From Streptomyces sp. MA5143a (GTDB taxonomy: Bacteria; Actinomycetota; Actinomycetes; Streptomycetales; Streptomycetaceae): a stretch of DNA of 64,000 bases. The notes under the pieces are model-generated. The model did not search any database, had not been told where the DNA came from, and worked only from the letters and a program-made list of their open reading frames with translations. This document shows positions 1-8,890 of this stretch, in pieces (position 1 is the first letter of the stretch; each line of letters starts with the position of its first letter). The stretch is taken from the NCBI RefSeq assembly GCF_900290235.1, contig NZ_OLMK01000119.1, forward strand, positions 1 through 64,000, written 5' to 3'. The translations under genes were made by a program, and so were the position numbers.

Positions 1-1562
1 ACACCGCGCTGGAACGTGTTGATGTACGACGGCCCGGTGTCCGCGGGTCCGGCCTCGCACTTGCCCGGCGCGTTGCCGAAGCCGTAGACGTTGTCGACAT
101 CCTCGAGCCAGTGCATGCCGTAGATGTCGTCCGTGCCGTACGCCGACTTCAGCTCACCGGCGATCGGGTCCGAACCGGAAGCGACCGACGAGTCGAGTTT
201 CGCCGGGTACTCCTCGGGGGTGTCCAGCTCGGGTGCGTAGGTGGCCGGCTTGGAGGCGTTGTAGAAGGAGTTGGTCGGCTGGTCGGCGTGTGTGGGGATC
301 ATGTACTTCTCCATGATCTCCCAGGCGCCGTTGAACTTGGACCAGTCGCCCGTGACCTTGCCGTACATGGCCTGGAGCCACAGGAGGTAGCCGTACGCCT
401 CCGACGTGGTCTCGTGACCGTGGTCCGGCGCCTCGACGATCAGCGTCTCCACCGAGTGGTACGGGATGCCCTCGGGGGAGAAGTAGCCGTTCGCCGGGTT
501 GGTGATCTTGCCGTACAGCTCCAGGAAACGGGCGTCGTACGCTTTCGTCGCTCCCAACTGGGTCACGGTGACCGATGCCTTGGCTTGGCCGGGGGCCGTC
601 GACTCGAAGGTCGCCGCGCCGGTGCCGGAGGAGTCGGCGGTGACGGTCACCTTCTGGGCGGTGTTCCAGTTCGAGGGCGTGAAGGTGAGAGAGGCGCCAC
701 CGGTCACCGACAGGCCCGAGTTACCGCTCGCGCGCGTTGTCGTCACCGTGACGTTCGCGCTCGGCTGCTTCGAGAGTTTCACCTCGTACGCGCCCGACTT
801 GCCCTGCTGGACGCCCAGTTGCGCAGGTGTGGCGACCACCGAGGGGCCGGAGGCGACCGTGATGCCCACGGGCGTGGACTCCGCGGAGGCGCCCAGGCTG
901 TCGTAGGCCTTGGCCAGCAGCGAATGACTGCCCACGGTCAAGCTTGAGGCGGACAGCGCGTACGGAGCTGTCGTGTCGGTGCCCAGCAGTTTGGTGTCGT
1001 CGTAGAACTCCACCTTGCTGATGGTCGCGCCGTCCGCGGCCGCGGCGGTGGCCGCGAGCGGGACCGCCTCGCCCTGGGTGTAGACCGCGCCGGCGGCCGG
1101 GCTGGTCAGCACGGTGATCGGCGGCTGGTGGGCCCCGTTGCAGGCAGTGCCGTTGACGGAGAAGGACGTGGGCGCCGCGTTGGTGCCGCTGTAGGTGAAC
1201 TGCGCGCCGGCGGAGACGGCGGCGCCCGCGGCGATCTTGCCGTTGTAGCCGGCGTCCTTGACGGTGATGTTCCGGCCGGACTGGGACCAGCTGCCGTTCC
1301 AGCCGTTCATCAGCTTCTGGTTGCCGGAGTAGGCGTACGTCAGCGTCCAGCCGTCGATGGTGTCCGTACCGCGGTTGGTGACGGTCACGTCCGTGGTGAA
1401 GCCGGAGCCCCAGTCGTTCGTCTTGTAGTCCACGCTGCACTGAACGCCCGCTGCACGAGCGGTCGTCGCACTCGTGGCCAGCATCGACAGGGGCAGGGCC
1501 AAAGCGGTTGCCGTGGCGGTCAACGCCCGCCGAAGGGTTCTGCGTTTGCGTCCGGGATCCAT
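1..1562 (-). CDS. GH48 cellulose 1,4-beta-cellobiosidase with CBM2, 3' end outside window
   Basis: Secreted processive cellulase; only the first ~520 residues are in the window. The protein starts with an Arg-rich n-region and an Ala/Leu hydrophobic core ending near ATTARA, a signal peptide. A family 2 cellulose-binding module follows at about 38-140 (first Cys in VQCSVDYKTN, last in NGTACN). Next come an Ig-like domain (about 145-235) and an FN3/Calx-beta-like domain (about 240-335). The GH48 catalytic domain begins near residue 340, with the diagnostic stretches HGHETTSEAYGYLLWLQ and YGTDDIYGMHWLEDVDNVYG. GH48 enzymes release cellobiose from chain ends and usually work with GH6 enzymes; a GH6 gene is transcribed divergently next door. 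The ATG at 1562 is preceded by GGAGGAA at a good distance, and a perfect CebR-type box lies about 55 bp upstream. Confidence 0.95.
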   Translation of the reverse strand, partial: MDPGRKRRTLRRALTATATALALPLSMLATSATTARAAGVQCSVDYKTNDWGSGFTTDVTVTNRGTDTIDGWTLTYAYSGNQKLMNGWNGSWSQSGRNITVKDAGYNGKIAAGAAVSAGAQFTYSGTNAAPTSFSVNGTACNGAHQPPITVLTSPAAGAVYTQGEAVPLAATAAAADGATISKVEFYDDTKLLGTDTTAPYALSASSLTVGSHSLLAKAYDSLGASAESTPVGITVASGPSVVATPAQLGVQQGKSGAYEVKLSKQPSANVTVTTTRASGNSGLSVTGGASLTFTPSNWNTAQKVTVTADSSGTGAATFESTAPGQAKASVTVTQLGATKAYDARFLELYGKITNPANGYFSPEGIPYHSVETLIVEAPDHGHETTSEAYGYLLWLQAMYGKVTGDWSKFNGAWEIMEKYMIPTHADQPTNSFYNASKPATYAPELDTPEEYPAKLDSSVASGSDPIAGELKSAYGTDDIYGMHWLEDVDNVYGFGNAPGKCEAGPADTGPSYINTFQRG

Positions 1563-1615
1563 GAACTGGTTCCTCCAAGCGGGTCAGAGCACGGGGAAGC
1601 ACAAGTCTTGGCCAG

Positions 1616-1629
1616 TGGGAGCGCTCCCA
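1616..1629. promoter_or_regulatory. CebR-type operator upstream of GH48 gene
   Basis: Perfect 14-bp palindrome TGGGAGCGCTCCCA, the known CebR/CelR (LacI-family, cellobiose-responsive) operator of Streptomyces and Thermobifida cellulase genes. It lies 54 bp before the GH48 start codon, so repression relieved by cellobiose is expected. Confidence 0.9.
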
Positions 1630-1758
1630 TGATGGGGATGAGGGCGGCAGCGGTCAAGGAGCTTGAAGAGTCGTACACGCGAAAGGGTTGAGTTCAAAGG
1701 AAGTTCAGCCGTACCTCTGGGCAACCGCGCCACTTGGCGCTACCTTCCTTCGCACCAG

Positions 1759-1773
1759 TGGGAGCGGTTCCCA
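1759..1773. promoter_or_regulatory. Degenerate CebR-like box
   Basis: TGGGAGCGGTTCCCA keeps both half sites of the CebR box (TGGGAGCG and TTCCCA) with one extra central base. It lies in the shared 800-bp region between the divergent GH48 and GH6 genes. Binding is uncertain because spacing matters for LacI-family operators. Confidence 0.45.
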
Positions 1774-2184
1774 TCAGTCGACGCGCCGGACACGGTGCGC
1801 CACACTGCGAGGAGTCGCTCATGCGACACCCCCCACCTTCATTTCTCCTCGTCACCGCACGCGCCGAGACACTCGTCGCCCAAGCGGTGGTTCCCATGAT
1901 CCGGCCTCAGGGAGCAACGCGCCGCCGCAGTGCGGAAAGCGCCGTCGCCGGGCAGTGGGACCACGGCTCAAAGCATCCGCTTCGATGAGAAGTTCCCAGC
2001 TCACGCCCGGCATTCGGTGGCTCGCCGCCGGTTGTCGCCGATGGTTGCGCACCGAATGAGAACAGGACGAGTCGACCGACGCGAAGGTCGGCTCAGGCTT
2101 CCCTGTCTCTGAGTGGATGCCTTCACTCCTCGGACGATGCTCGAACGCGGGGGCGGCGGCAGACCCACCCGTTGACCGCCGCAT

Positions 2185-2198
2185 CGGGAGCGCTCCCA
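2185..2198. promoter_or_regulatory. CebR-type operator upstream of GH6 gene
   Basis: CGGGAGCGCTCCCA matches 13 of 14 positions of the CebR box and lies about 180 bp before the GH6 start. With the perfect box near the GH48 gene it suggests that both cellulases belong to the cellobiose regulon. Apart from these boxes I see no gene in 1577-2377. Confidence 0.75.
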
Positions 2199-2377
2199 GA
2201 ACCGAGTCCCCGTCCTGTCCCGTATCCGGAGTGCCGGTCGTGGGTGAACCGCTGCTCCAGACCGTCCCTGCCCATCGGTCGGGACGCCACGCCGACCCAG
2301 TACGGATCAAGGCGCGCGATCACCTGCGCGTGCTCCATCAGCGGAGAAATCCTCCAACCGGAAGGAACCCCGTCATC

Positions 2378-4120
2378 ATGAGTCGCAGCAAAACCTCATT
2401 GCTCGCAGCGCTCGCGCTGCTCAGCGGGACCTCGGCGGCCGCACTCGTCGCGGCACCGGCCGGCGCCGTCGCCGCGGCCGCGCCCTGCACCGTGGACTAC
2501 AAGGTGAACCAGTGGGACACCGGCTTCACCACCGCCGTCACCATCACCAACAACGGCCCGGCCAAGTCGAGTTGGTCGCTGAAGTGGTCGTATGCCGGAA
2601 ACCAGAAGATCAGCAATGGCTGGAACGCGAAGGTCAGCCAGAGCGGTTCGTCCGTGACGGCCGCCAACGAGAGCTACAACGGCTCGCTTCCCACCGGGGG
2701 TTCGGTCGGCTTCGGTTTCCAGGCGTCCTACAGCGGGACCAACGCGATTCCGGCCACGTTCACGCTCGACGGAGTCACCTGCAACGTGGACGGTGGGCCG
2801 ACCGACCCGGGGCCGACGGACCCCGGACCGACGGACCCGGGGCCGACGGATCCCGGTCCGGGTGGGCCGAAGGCAGCCAACCCCTATGTCGGCGCAAAGG
2901 TCTACGTGAACCCGGAGTGGTCCGCGAAGGCGGCCGCCGAACCGGGCGGCAGCCGCATCTCCAACCAGCCCACCGCCGTGTGGCTGGACCGGATCGCCGC
3001 CATCAACGGCGTGAACGGCGGCATGGGCCTGCGCGCCCACCTGGACGAGGCGCTGAAGCAGAAGGGCAGCGGTGAACTCGTCGTCCAGCTGGTCATCTAC
3101 GACCTGCCGGGCCGTGACTGCGCCGCCCTCGCCTCCAACGGCGAACTGGGGCCGAACGACCTCGACAAGTACAAGAGCCAGTACATCGACCCGATCACCT
3201 CGATCCTTTCCGAGTCGAAGTACGCGGGGCTGCGGATCGCCACCGTCATCGAGCCCGACTCGCTGCCCAACCTGATCACCAACGCCGGTGGCACGAACAC
3301 CACCACCGACGCGTGCGTGACCATGAAGAGCAACGGCAATTACGAGAAGGGCGTCTCCTACGCGCTCGACAAGCTCGGCGCCCTCGCGAACGTCTACAAC
3401 TACATCGACGCCGGTCACCACGGGTGGCTGGGTTGGGACAGCAACCTGGGCCCGTCGGTGCAGGAGTTCTACAAGGTCGCCACGACCAACGGGGCGAGCG
3501 TGGGCGATGTGGCCGGGTTCATCGTCAACACCGCCAACTACAGCCCCGTCAAGGAGCCCAATTTCAAGGTCACCGACATGGTGAACGGGCAGACGATACG
3601 GCAGGCGAAGTGGGTGGACTGGAACCAGTATGTGGATGAGCAGTCGTTCGCGCTCGGGCTGCGGGACAAGCTGGTGGCGGCCGGGTTCGACTCCGGTCTC
3701 GGCATGCTGATCGACACCTCGCGCAACGGCTGGGGCGGATCCGCCCGGCCCGCCGGCCCCGGTCCGCTGACCTCCGTGGACGCCTACGTCAACGGCGGCC
3801 GCATCGACCGGCGCATCCACGCCGGCAACTGGTGCAACCAGAGCGGTGCCGGAATCGGTCAGCGACCCACCGCCGCCCCCGCCACCGGAGTCGATGCCTA
3901 CGTATGGGTCAAGCCGCCGGGTGAGTCCGACGGCAACAGCGCCGCCATCCCGAACGACGAGGGCAAGGGCTTCGACCGTATGTGCGATCCGACCTACGGC
4001 GGCAACGCGCGCAACGGCAACAACCCGACCGGCGCACTGCCGAACGCACCGCTCGCCGGACACTGGTTCCCCGCCCAGTTTCAGCAGTTGATGCAGAACG
4101 CCTACCCGCCGCTGTCGTGA
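2378..4120 (+). CDS. GH6 exoglucanase (cellobiohydrolase) with N-terminal CBM2
   Basis: Secreted cellulase of 580 residues. A signal peptide (MSRSKTSLLAALALLSG, cleavage near the AVAAAA stretch) is followed by CBM2 (about 37-135, with terminal Cys residues in APCTVDYK and GVTCN). A Gly/Pro/Thr/Asp linker of repeated PTDPG units and a GH6 domain (about 170-580) complete it. The GH6 motifs are YDLPGRDCAALAS, IEPDSLPNLI (general-acid Asp region) and WVKPPGESDG. The long C-terminal part with RMCDPTYGGN resembles the tunnel-type exoglucanases (Thermobifida Cel6B type) rather than the short endoglucanases. ATG 2378 is preferred over an upstream in-frame start at 2117 because GGAAGGA lies just before it and the signal peptide starts there. 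It should act with the neighbouring GH48 enzyme. Confidence 0.95.
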   Translation: MSRSKTSLLAALALLSGTSAAALVAAPAGAVAAAAPCTVDYKVNQWDTGFTTAVTITNNGPAKSSWSLKWSYAGNQKISNGWNAKVSQSGSSVTAANESYNGSLPTGGSVGFGFQASYSGTNAIPATFTLDGVTCNVDGGPTDPGPTDPGPTDPGPTDPGPGGPKAANPYVGAKVYVNPEWSAKAAAEPGGSRISNQPTAVWLDRIAAINGVNGGMGLRAHLDEALKQKGSGELVVQLVIYDLPGRDCAALASNGELGPNDLDKYKSQYIDPITSILSESKYAGLRIATVIEPDSLPNLITNAGGTNTTTDACVTMKSNGNYEKGVSYALDKLGALANVYNYIDAGHHGWLGWDSNLGPSVQEFYKVATTNGASVGDVAGFIVNTANYSPVKEPNFKVTDMVNGQTIRQAKWVDWNQYVDEQSFALGLRDKLVAAGFDSGLGMLIDTSRNGWGGSARPAGPGPLTSVDAYVNGGRIDRRIHAGNWCNQSGAGIGQRPTAAPATGVDAYVWVKPPGESDGNSAAIPNDEGKGFDRMCDPTYGGNARNGNNPTGALPNAPLAGHWFPAQFQQLMQNAYPPLS

Positions 4121-4140
4121 TCCGCTGAGGAGGGCGACTC

Positions 4141-4179
4141 CGCCGGGGCCCCAGCCGGATCTCGACTGTGGCCCCGGCG
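4141..4179. terminator. Terminator hairpin between convergent genes
   Basis: Ten-bp G+C-rich inverted repeat (CGCCGGGGCC ... GGCCCCGGCG) with a 19-nt loop. It lies just after the GH6 stop codon and before the end of the convergent MFS gene, so it can serve both strands. Confidence 0.6.
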
Positions 4180-4325
4180 AGTCGAGTTGCTCCAGAGCGA
4201 GCATGCGGCGCTGCCATCGAGCCCCCGGGACCGGCGCTGGTCACCGGACAGCGCAGGGTCGTCTTCGACGTGACCGCCCGGGGCCGGACGGACACCTCAC
4301 CGCCCGAACAGCCGTCGCTCGGGCG

Positions 4326-5834
4326 TCACATGTGGACGACGGGTGCCACGTCGGGGTCCTGCTCCGGTACACCGCGGCGGTAGAGGATGACGCTGATGGC
4401 CAGGCCGACGGTGAAGAAGACGGCCGACCACCAGTAGGCGGTGGAGTAGGCCTCCAGACCCGCCTGGGCCCGCACGGCGGGATCCCTGGGGTCCTCGCCG
4501 GCCAGGTAGTCGGTGGCGGCGCCGGTGGCGAGCGTGTTGAGCAGGGCGGTGCCGATCGAGCCGCCTACCTGCTGCATGGCGTTCACGGTGGCCGAGGCGA
4601 CCCCCGAGTGCTCGGCGTCCACACCCGCGGTGGCCAGGGCCATGGCCGGCGGCATCACCAGGCCGAGGCCGAAACCGGTCACGATCAGGGTCGGCAGGAT
4701 GTCCGTGACGTAGGAGCTGTTCAGGTCGAAGGTGGTCATCCAGGCCATGCCGACGGCGGCCAGGCCCATGCCGAGCGGGACGACCGGCTTGGGGCCGATG
4801 CGGGGAAGCAGCACGCTGGTGGCGAGGGCGGAGGTGACCATGAGTGCGCCGGTCATGGGCAGGAAGGCGAGCCCGGTCTCGAGGGGGGTGTAGCCGAGGC
4901 TCTGCTGGAGGTAGTAGGTGAGGAAGAGGAACACGCCGAACATGCCGGCGCCGCTGATCAGCACGGCGATGAACGAAGCGCTGCGGTTGCGGTCGAGCAG
5001 GACGCGCAGGGGCAGCAGGGGGTGGGAGGACCTGGTCTGCCACACGGTGAACGCGGCGAGCAGGACGGCTCCCGCGGTCAGCCAGCCCCAGGTCTGGGAG
5101 GAGTCCCAGTCGTGGGTCTCGGCATTGGCGAAGCCGTAGACCAGGCTGAACAGGCCGCCGCCGACGAGGATGGCGCCGGGGATGTCGAGACGGGCGGTTT
5201 TGTCGCGGGGGGTACCGTGCAGCAGGAGGGCGCCGCCGATGAAGGCGACTCCGGCGAACACAAGGTTGACGTAGAGGGTCCAGCGCCAGTCGAGGTGCTC
5301 GGTGAGCACACCGCCGAGCAGTAGGCCGATGGCACCTCCGGCACCGGCGATGGCGCCGTAGACGCCGAAGGCTTTGGCGCGTTCCTTGGGGTCGGTGAAG
5401 GTCGTGGTGAGCAGCGACATCGCGGCCGGGGCGAGCAGGGCGCCGAACAGTCCCTGGCCGGCGCGTGCGGTCACCAGCATCTCGAAGTTCGCGGCGGCGC
5501 CGCCCAGGGCGGAAGCCCCGGCGAAACCGACCAGCCCGACCAGGAAGGTCATCTTGCGGCCGAAGAGATCGGCTATGCGTCCGCCGAGCAGCAGCAGGCT
5601 GCCGAAGGCGAGGGCGTAGGCGGTGACGACCCACTGCCGGTCGCCGTCGGAGAAGCCCAGGCCCTGCTGGGCCGAGGGGAGCGCGATGTTCACGATCGTC
5701 GCGTCGAGGACCACCATGAGCTGGGCCACGCCGATGACGGCGAGGATCGACCAGCGATGGCGAGGTGACGCGGAGGCGGACGGCAGCGGGGACACGGTGG
5801 CCGTGCCTGGTGCGTCGAGGGATGTTCGAGACAT
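4326..5834 (-). CDS. MFS drug transporter, DHA2 (EmrB/QacA) type
   Basis: 502-residue integral membrane protein with about 14 hydrophobic segments. It has the DHA2 signatures: VVLDATIVNIALPSAQQGLG in the first helix, the motif GGRIADLFGRKMTF after helix 2, and GLLLGGVLTEHLDWRWTLYVN in helix 5. Such proteins export hydrophobic or cationic compounds with proton antiport. The ATG at 5834 has a GGAG about 11 nt upstream; a GTG at 5921 would add 29 poorly conserved residues. It lies 114 bp downstream of the MpaB-like gene on the same strand, so the two probably share the promoter controlled by the divergent TetR at 7351. Confidence 0.85.
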   Translation of the reverse strand: MSRTSLDAPGTATVSPLPSASASPRHRWSILAVIGVAQLMVVLDATIVNIALPSAQQGLGFSDGDRQWVVTAYALAFGSLLLLGGRIADLFGRKMTFLVGLVGFAGASALGGAAANFEMLVTARAGQGLFGALLAPAAMSLLTTTFTDPKERAKAFGVYGAIAGAGGAIGLLLGGVLTEHLDWRWTLYVNLVFAGVAFIGGALLLHGTPRDKTARLDIPGAILVGGGLFSLVYGFANAETHDWDSSQTWGWLTAGAVLLAAFTVWQTRSSHPLLPLRVLLDRNRSASFIAVLISGAGMFGVFLFLTYYLQQSLGYTPLETGLAFLPMTGALMVTSALATSVLLPRIGPKPVVPLGMGLAAVGMAWMTTFDLNSSYVTDILPTLIVTGFGLGLVMPPAMALATAGVDAEHSGVASATVNAMQQVGGSIGTALLNTLATGAATDYLAGEDPRDPAVRAQAGLEAYSTAYWWSAVFFTVGLAISVILYRRGVPEQDPDVAPVVHM

Positions 5835-5948
5835 GAACGAGGAATCTCCAGACGAAGTGTCCAAGGGGGCAGGAAGGTGCGGTGGTGCGACGCGGACGGC
5901 TGCTTCGTCGGAGCTCGTCACGTGATGCGGTCAGTGATCGGCCGGCTG

Positions 5949-7166
5949 TCAGGCCGCCGGCGTACCCGAATGACGGACTTCTGCGCGACGCCGGAAGGCG
6001 ACACCGAGGGCAAGGACGGCCGTGATCGGTTCCGTTCCGGGCCCGGCCTCTTCGGCGGCCTGCCGGCGAGCTGCCTGGGCCGAGGCGGGGGAGAAGGTCT
6101 GCCATTGCCGGGCTTGACGGTTCAGCATGCTGATCAACGGCATGAGGTCGATCACGGCCGGGACGTCGGGGATGCGCAGCTGATCCGCCGCCGTGTCTCC
6201 GAGGGAGCGTCGAAGCACGCAATGGATGAGATCGCGCAGTTGCTCCTCGGACAGGACGGCGCCGGGTGCCTGGGCCGTCGCGTGGGCCTGCGCGCCGATC
6301 ACGGCAGCCGCAGCGGTGCGTGAAGTGTCGTCGGGGGAGGGAGCCATGGTGTCCAGCAAGTCCTGTAGGCGGCGGGCGCCGGCGTGGTCGGCGACGGTTT
6401 CGTACAGGCTCTCGTCCACCCCCAGGAGATGGGCGACGTACGCCCAGTACCGGTAGAGCCGGCGCTCCTCCTCGCCGGTGACGTCGATGCCGACGGCGGC
6501 CAGGGCCTGGTGGGCGACGAAGGTGTGGCCGAGCCAGGTGCGCGCCATGTCGAGCTGGCCGATCGGCAGGCCCGGGATGCCCATGTCCCAGTCCGTGAGG
6601 GCTGTGGCCCGCAGGCGGGCATGGCGCAGCCGGGCTTCCAGGGTGGCCACGTACCCGGGCCCACCGCGCAGCAGCCCACCCGGCCGGATGGTCTGCCGTG
6701 CCCACACCCCGGCCTCCACGAGCCGGCGCGGAGCGGTCTGAGTCGGCCTGTCGGTTCGCATCAGCAGCCGTGCGGCGGCCGGCGAGGCGTACGTGTGGAC
6801 GAGCGCGCTGGTGATCGCGCAGAGCCCGAACCACATGGGCGGGACGGACAGGCTCACGACATCGCCGCGGTGGAGCATCAGGGGGTCGGCCCAGGAAGGG
6901 GGCGTCTCCACCTGCTTCAGCAGTGCGGCAACGGCTTCCGGGGGCTGCTCGTCGAGACCTGCCAGCCCCTTCCTCAGGCCGGCATTGAGCGCCTGCCGTG
7001 CCCTGTGGCCGTAGGCGTCCAGTTCGGCGATGACGGCGTCGGCGAGCGGGTCCCCGGCGGTGAGCAGCGACGCCATGCGCTCCGCCTTCAGGGAGGGCCG
7101 GTGGCCCACCGCTTCCAGAGTGCTCACGTGTTCGGAGGCGGTGTGGGGGGTGTGGTGCGCGGTCAT
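5949..7166 (-). CDS. MpaB/latex-clearing-protein-like oxygenase (DUF2236)
   Basis: 405 residues, close to the length of latex-clearing proteins. The central part carries the pattern of the ER-bound oxygenase MpaB / rubber-oxygenase domain: LRHARLR (candidate haem-ligand His), then DMGIPGLPIGQLDMARTWLGHTFV and YRYWAYVAHLLGVDESL. Family members bind b-type haem and cleave C=C bonds of polyisoprene or prenyl chains; the substrate here is unknown. I see no clear Tat or Sec signal at the N-terminus MTAHHTPHTASEH, so this is more likely a cytoplasmic MpaB-type protein than a secreted rubber oxygenase. The start at 7166 follows GAGAG. A TetR-type double operator lies directly upstream. Confidence 0.75.
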   Translation of the reverse strand: MTAHHTPHTASEHVSTLEAVGHRPSLKAERMASLLTAGDPLADAVIAELDAYGHRARQALNAGLRKGLAGLDEQPPEAVAALLKQVETPPSWADPLMLHRGDVVSLSVPPMWFGLCAITSALVHTYASPAAARLLMRTDRPTQTAPRRLVEAGVWARQTIRPGGLLRGGPGYVATLEARLRHARLRATALTDWDMGIPGLPIGQLDMARTWLGHTFVAHQALAAVGIDVTGEEERRLYRYWAYVAHLLGVDESLYETVADHAGARRLQDLLDTMAPSPDDTSRTAAAAVIGAQAHATAQAPGAVLSEEQLRDLIHCVLRRSLGDTAADQLRIPDVPAVIDLMPLISMLNRQARQWQTFSPASAQAARRQAAEEAGPGTEPITAVLALGVAFRRRAEVRHSGTPAA

Positions 7167-7264
7167 GTGACTCTCATTTCCGAGAAGGCGCGACCCGGAG
7201 CGTCGGGCGCACGCGGCTCTCCGAGCCGGTCGGGAAGGTGGGGAGGTCTGCCACAGACGTTCTC

Positions 7265-7302
7265 TGACACCTGTCAGATTAGCTCCAATCTGACAGGTGT
7301 CA
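7265..7302. promoter_or_regulatory. TetR double operator and minus-strand promoter
   Basis: Perfect inverted repeat with 16-bp arms (7265-7280 and 7287-7302) around a 6-nt centre. Each arm also contains its own small palindrome TGACA-CC-TGTCA or its mirror, so two repressor dimers could bind. A minus-strand promoter fits inside it: -35 TTGACA (7304-7299), 16-nt spacer, -10 TAATCT (7282-7277). Binding by the TetR encoded at 7351 would block the MpaB/MFS operon. Confidence 0.8.
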
Positions 7303-7350
7303 AGTAAGGTGTTCTCGTGAGAAGGCGCTTCGAGAGTCATGGAGGCAGTG

Positions 7351-8022
7351 ATGGGAGTACGAACTGAGTCCGAGTCCGTCAGGCGGCCCGGGCGCCCCGG
7401 TGCCGGCACTCCGGCGGTGCCCGGGCGGGAGAGCATCCTCCAGCGGGGCCTCGAGGCCTTCGCGGAGCTCGGCTACGACCGCGCCTCCGCACGTGAGCTG
7501 GCCCGCCGTCTGGGCGTCAGCCACAACTTCATCAACGACCGGTACGGCTCGAAGGCAGCCTTCTGGCGTGCGGTGATGGACCACGCGCTGGGGCCGCGAA
7601 CGGTGGGCCTGCCGCAGGAGGATGCCGAGGTCGACGACGCTGATCGGCTGCGGCAGATCATCGCCGGCTTCTATCGTGCCGCGGCGGACACTCCGTTGAT
7701 CGGACGCATCCTCGTCGACGAGTCGTCCCGGGACACCGAACGGTTGGACTACCTGTACGAGCGGCACATCGTTCCGACTCTGCAGCTCATGGCGCCCAGC
7801 ATCGAACGGCTCGTCGCCTCCGGACGCATGGCGCCCGTCCCGATGGACGTGCTGTTCTTCGCCGTCGTTCCGCCCGTCGCGGGAATGGTGGACGGCCCTC
7901 TGGCGCGGCGCTTGGGCAGGCCCGAGCCCGCCTCGTCCCAGCAGCTGACGGGCACGGCGGAGGCGCTGGCGACGCTCGTGGTCAACGGGCTGCTCGCGAC
8001 GGGTGCGCCAAGGAGCCGATGA
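7351..8022 (+). CDS. TetR/AcrR-family transcriptional regulator
   Basis: 223 residues. The N-terminal DNA-binding domain (about 20-70) has the helix-turn-helix ASARELARRLGVSHNFINDRYGSKAAFWRAV. The C-terminal part is the variable ligand domain. The ATG at 7351 is 5 nt after a GGAGG; an in-frame ATG at 7339 lacks a ribosome site and would place that GGAGG inside the gene. It is divergent from the MpaB/MFS operon, with a perfect palindromic operator between, so it most likely represses both that operon and itself. The ligand is unknown. Confidence 0.88.
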   Translation: MGVRTESESVRRPGRPGAGTPAVPGRESILQRGLEAFAELGYDRASARELARRLGVSHNFINDRYGSKAAFWRAVMDHALGPRTVGLPQEDAEVDDADRLRQIIAGFYRAAADTPLIGRILVDESSRDTERLDYLYERHIVPTLQLMAPSIERLVASGRMAPVPMDVLFFAVVPPVAGMVDGPLARRLGRPEPASSQQLTGTAEALATLVVNGLLATGAPRSR

Positions 8023-8325
8023 GCTCGTGCGCTGTCGACACCGCGGACGGCCCAGTCGCCTGCGGTGTCGGTCCGCTCGGCACCGGAATCGACACCGCGC
8101 TCATGGGCGGCGTCGCCGGTTGCCTGTGCGACCGCGGCCCACCAGCCGGTGCGCCCGGCGCTCGCTGGTTTTCTGCGGCAGACCCGGCCGCACCACTTCG
8201 GGCGGTCTACGCGTGTGGCGAGGGGGATGTCCCAAACAGGCAATCCGCCATGTCTCCTTCGGGAAAGACCTGGACCCGGCTCTGGGGGTTCACTGTCGGC
8301 CACCTTCACGAAAAGGAGCCGCAAC
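8023..8325. other. Intergenic region, no gene seen
   Basis: 303 bp between the TetR gene and the cupin gene. I find no convincing coding sequence, strong hairpin or operator. It should hold the promoter of the downstream three-gene operon. Confidence 0.5.
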
Positions 8326-8859
8326 ATGCCCGAGGAAGCCAGGTCGGAATTCTGGAAGGGCCTCAAGCCGATCGTCGACTCGGTGAAGCCCGACGCCCAG
8401 CCGGAGGTGTATCTGTCCCAGGTGGCCACCGACGACGACCGGTACTACGCGCCGCTCAGCGAGACCGTCGGATCGCGCCCGCTGTGGATCAACGTCAAGG
8501 ACAACTCCTGGGCAGACATCCTCTGCGCCAGGCAGGCCGGACTCGTCAACCGGCATTACCACCCGCATGAGGTGTTCGCGTACACGATCTCCGGCAAGTG
8601 GGGTTACCTGGAGCGACCCTGGACCGCACAGGCCGGTGACTTCGTCTACGAGGCGCCGGGAGAGGGACACACCCTGGTGGCCTACGAGAGCGACGAGCCG
8701 ATGAAGGCGTTCTTCATCGTCAAGGGGCCGCTGATCTGGCTGGACGAGGACGGCGGAACGGTCGGCTACTTCGACGTCCACGACTACATCGAGTTGTGCC
8801 GGAACCACTACGAGAAGGTCGGCATCGGTGCCGACTACGTCAACTCTCTCTTCCGGTGA
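8326..8859 (+). CDS. Cupin protein like 2,4'-dihydroxyacetophenone dioxygenase
   Basis: 177 residues with one cupin barrel. The first cupin motif has H77, H79, H81 and E82 (NRHYHPHEVFAYTISG) and the second has H115 (PGEGHTL), a full set for binding a mononuclear metal such as Fe. The overall pattern (AYTISGKWGYLE, AGDFVYEAPGEGHTLV, WLDEDGGTVGYFDVHDYIE) is that of the 2,4'-dihydroxyacetophenone dioxygenase family, which cleaves the C-C bond next to a ketone on an aromatic side chain. Whether this member uses that substrate cannot be read from sequence. ATG 8326 follows AAAAGGAG. It is the first gene of an apparent operon with an aromatic-acid-type MFS carrier and an alcohol dehydrogenase. Confidence 0.78.
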   Translation: MPEEARSEFWKGLKPIVDSVKPDAQPEVYLSQVATDDDRYYAPLSETVGSRPLWINVKDNSWADILCARQAGLVNRHYHPHEVFAYTISGKWGYLERPWTAQAGDFVYEAPGEGHTLVAYESDEPMKAFFIVKGPLIWLDEDGGTVGYFDVHDYIELCRNHYEKVGIGADYVNSLFR

Positions 8860-8890
8860 CCCCGGGTCCCACCGCTCGAACGAGGTTCCG

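Noticed and set aside
2396..4204. 602-residue minus-strand frame opposite the GH6 gene
   Set aside because: Antisense shadow of a secreted cellulase with clear CBM2 and GH6 motifs.
4297..6834. 845-residue minus-strand frame over the MFS and MpaB-like genes
   Set aside because: Arg/Pro/His-rich shadow in another frame of two genes that have clear family motifs; no start signal or domain.
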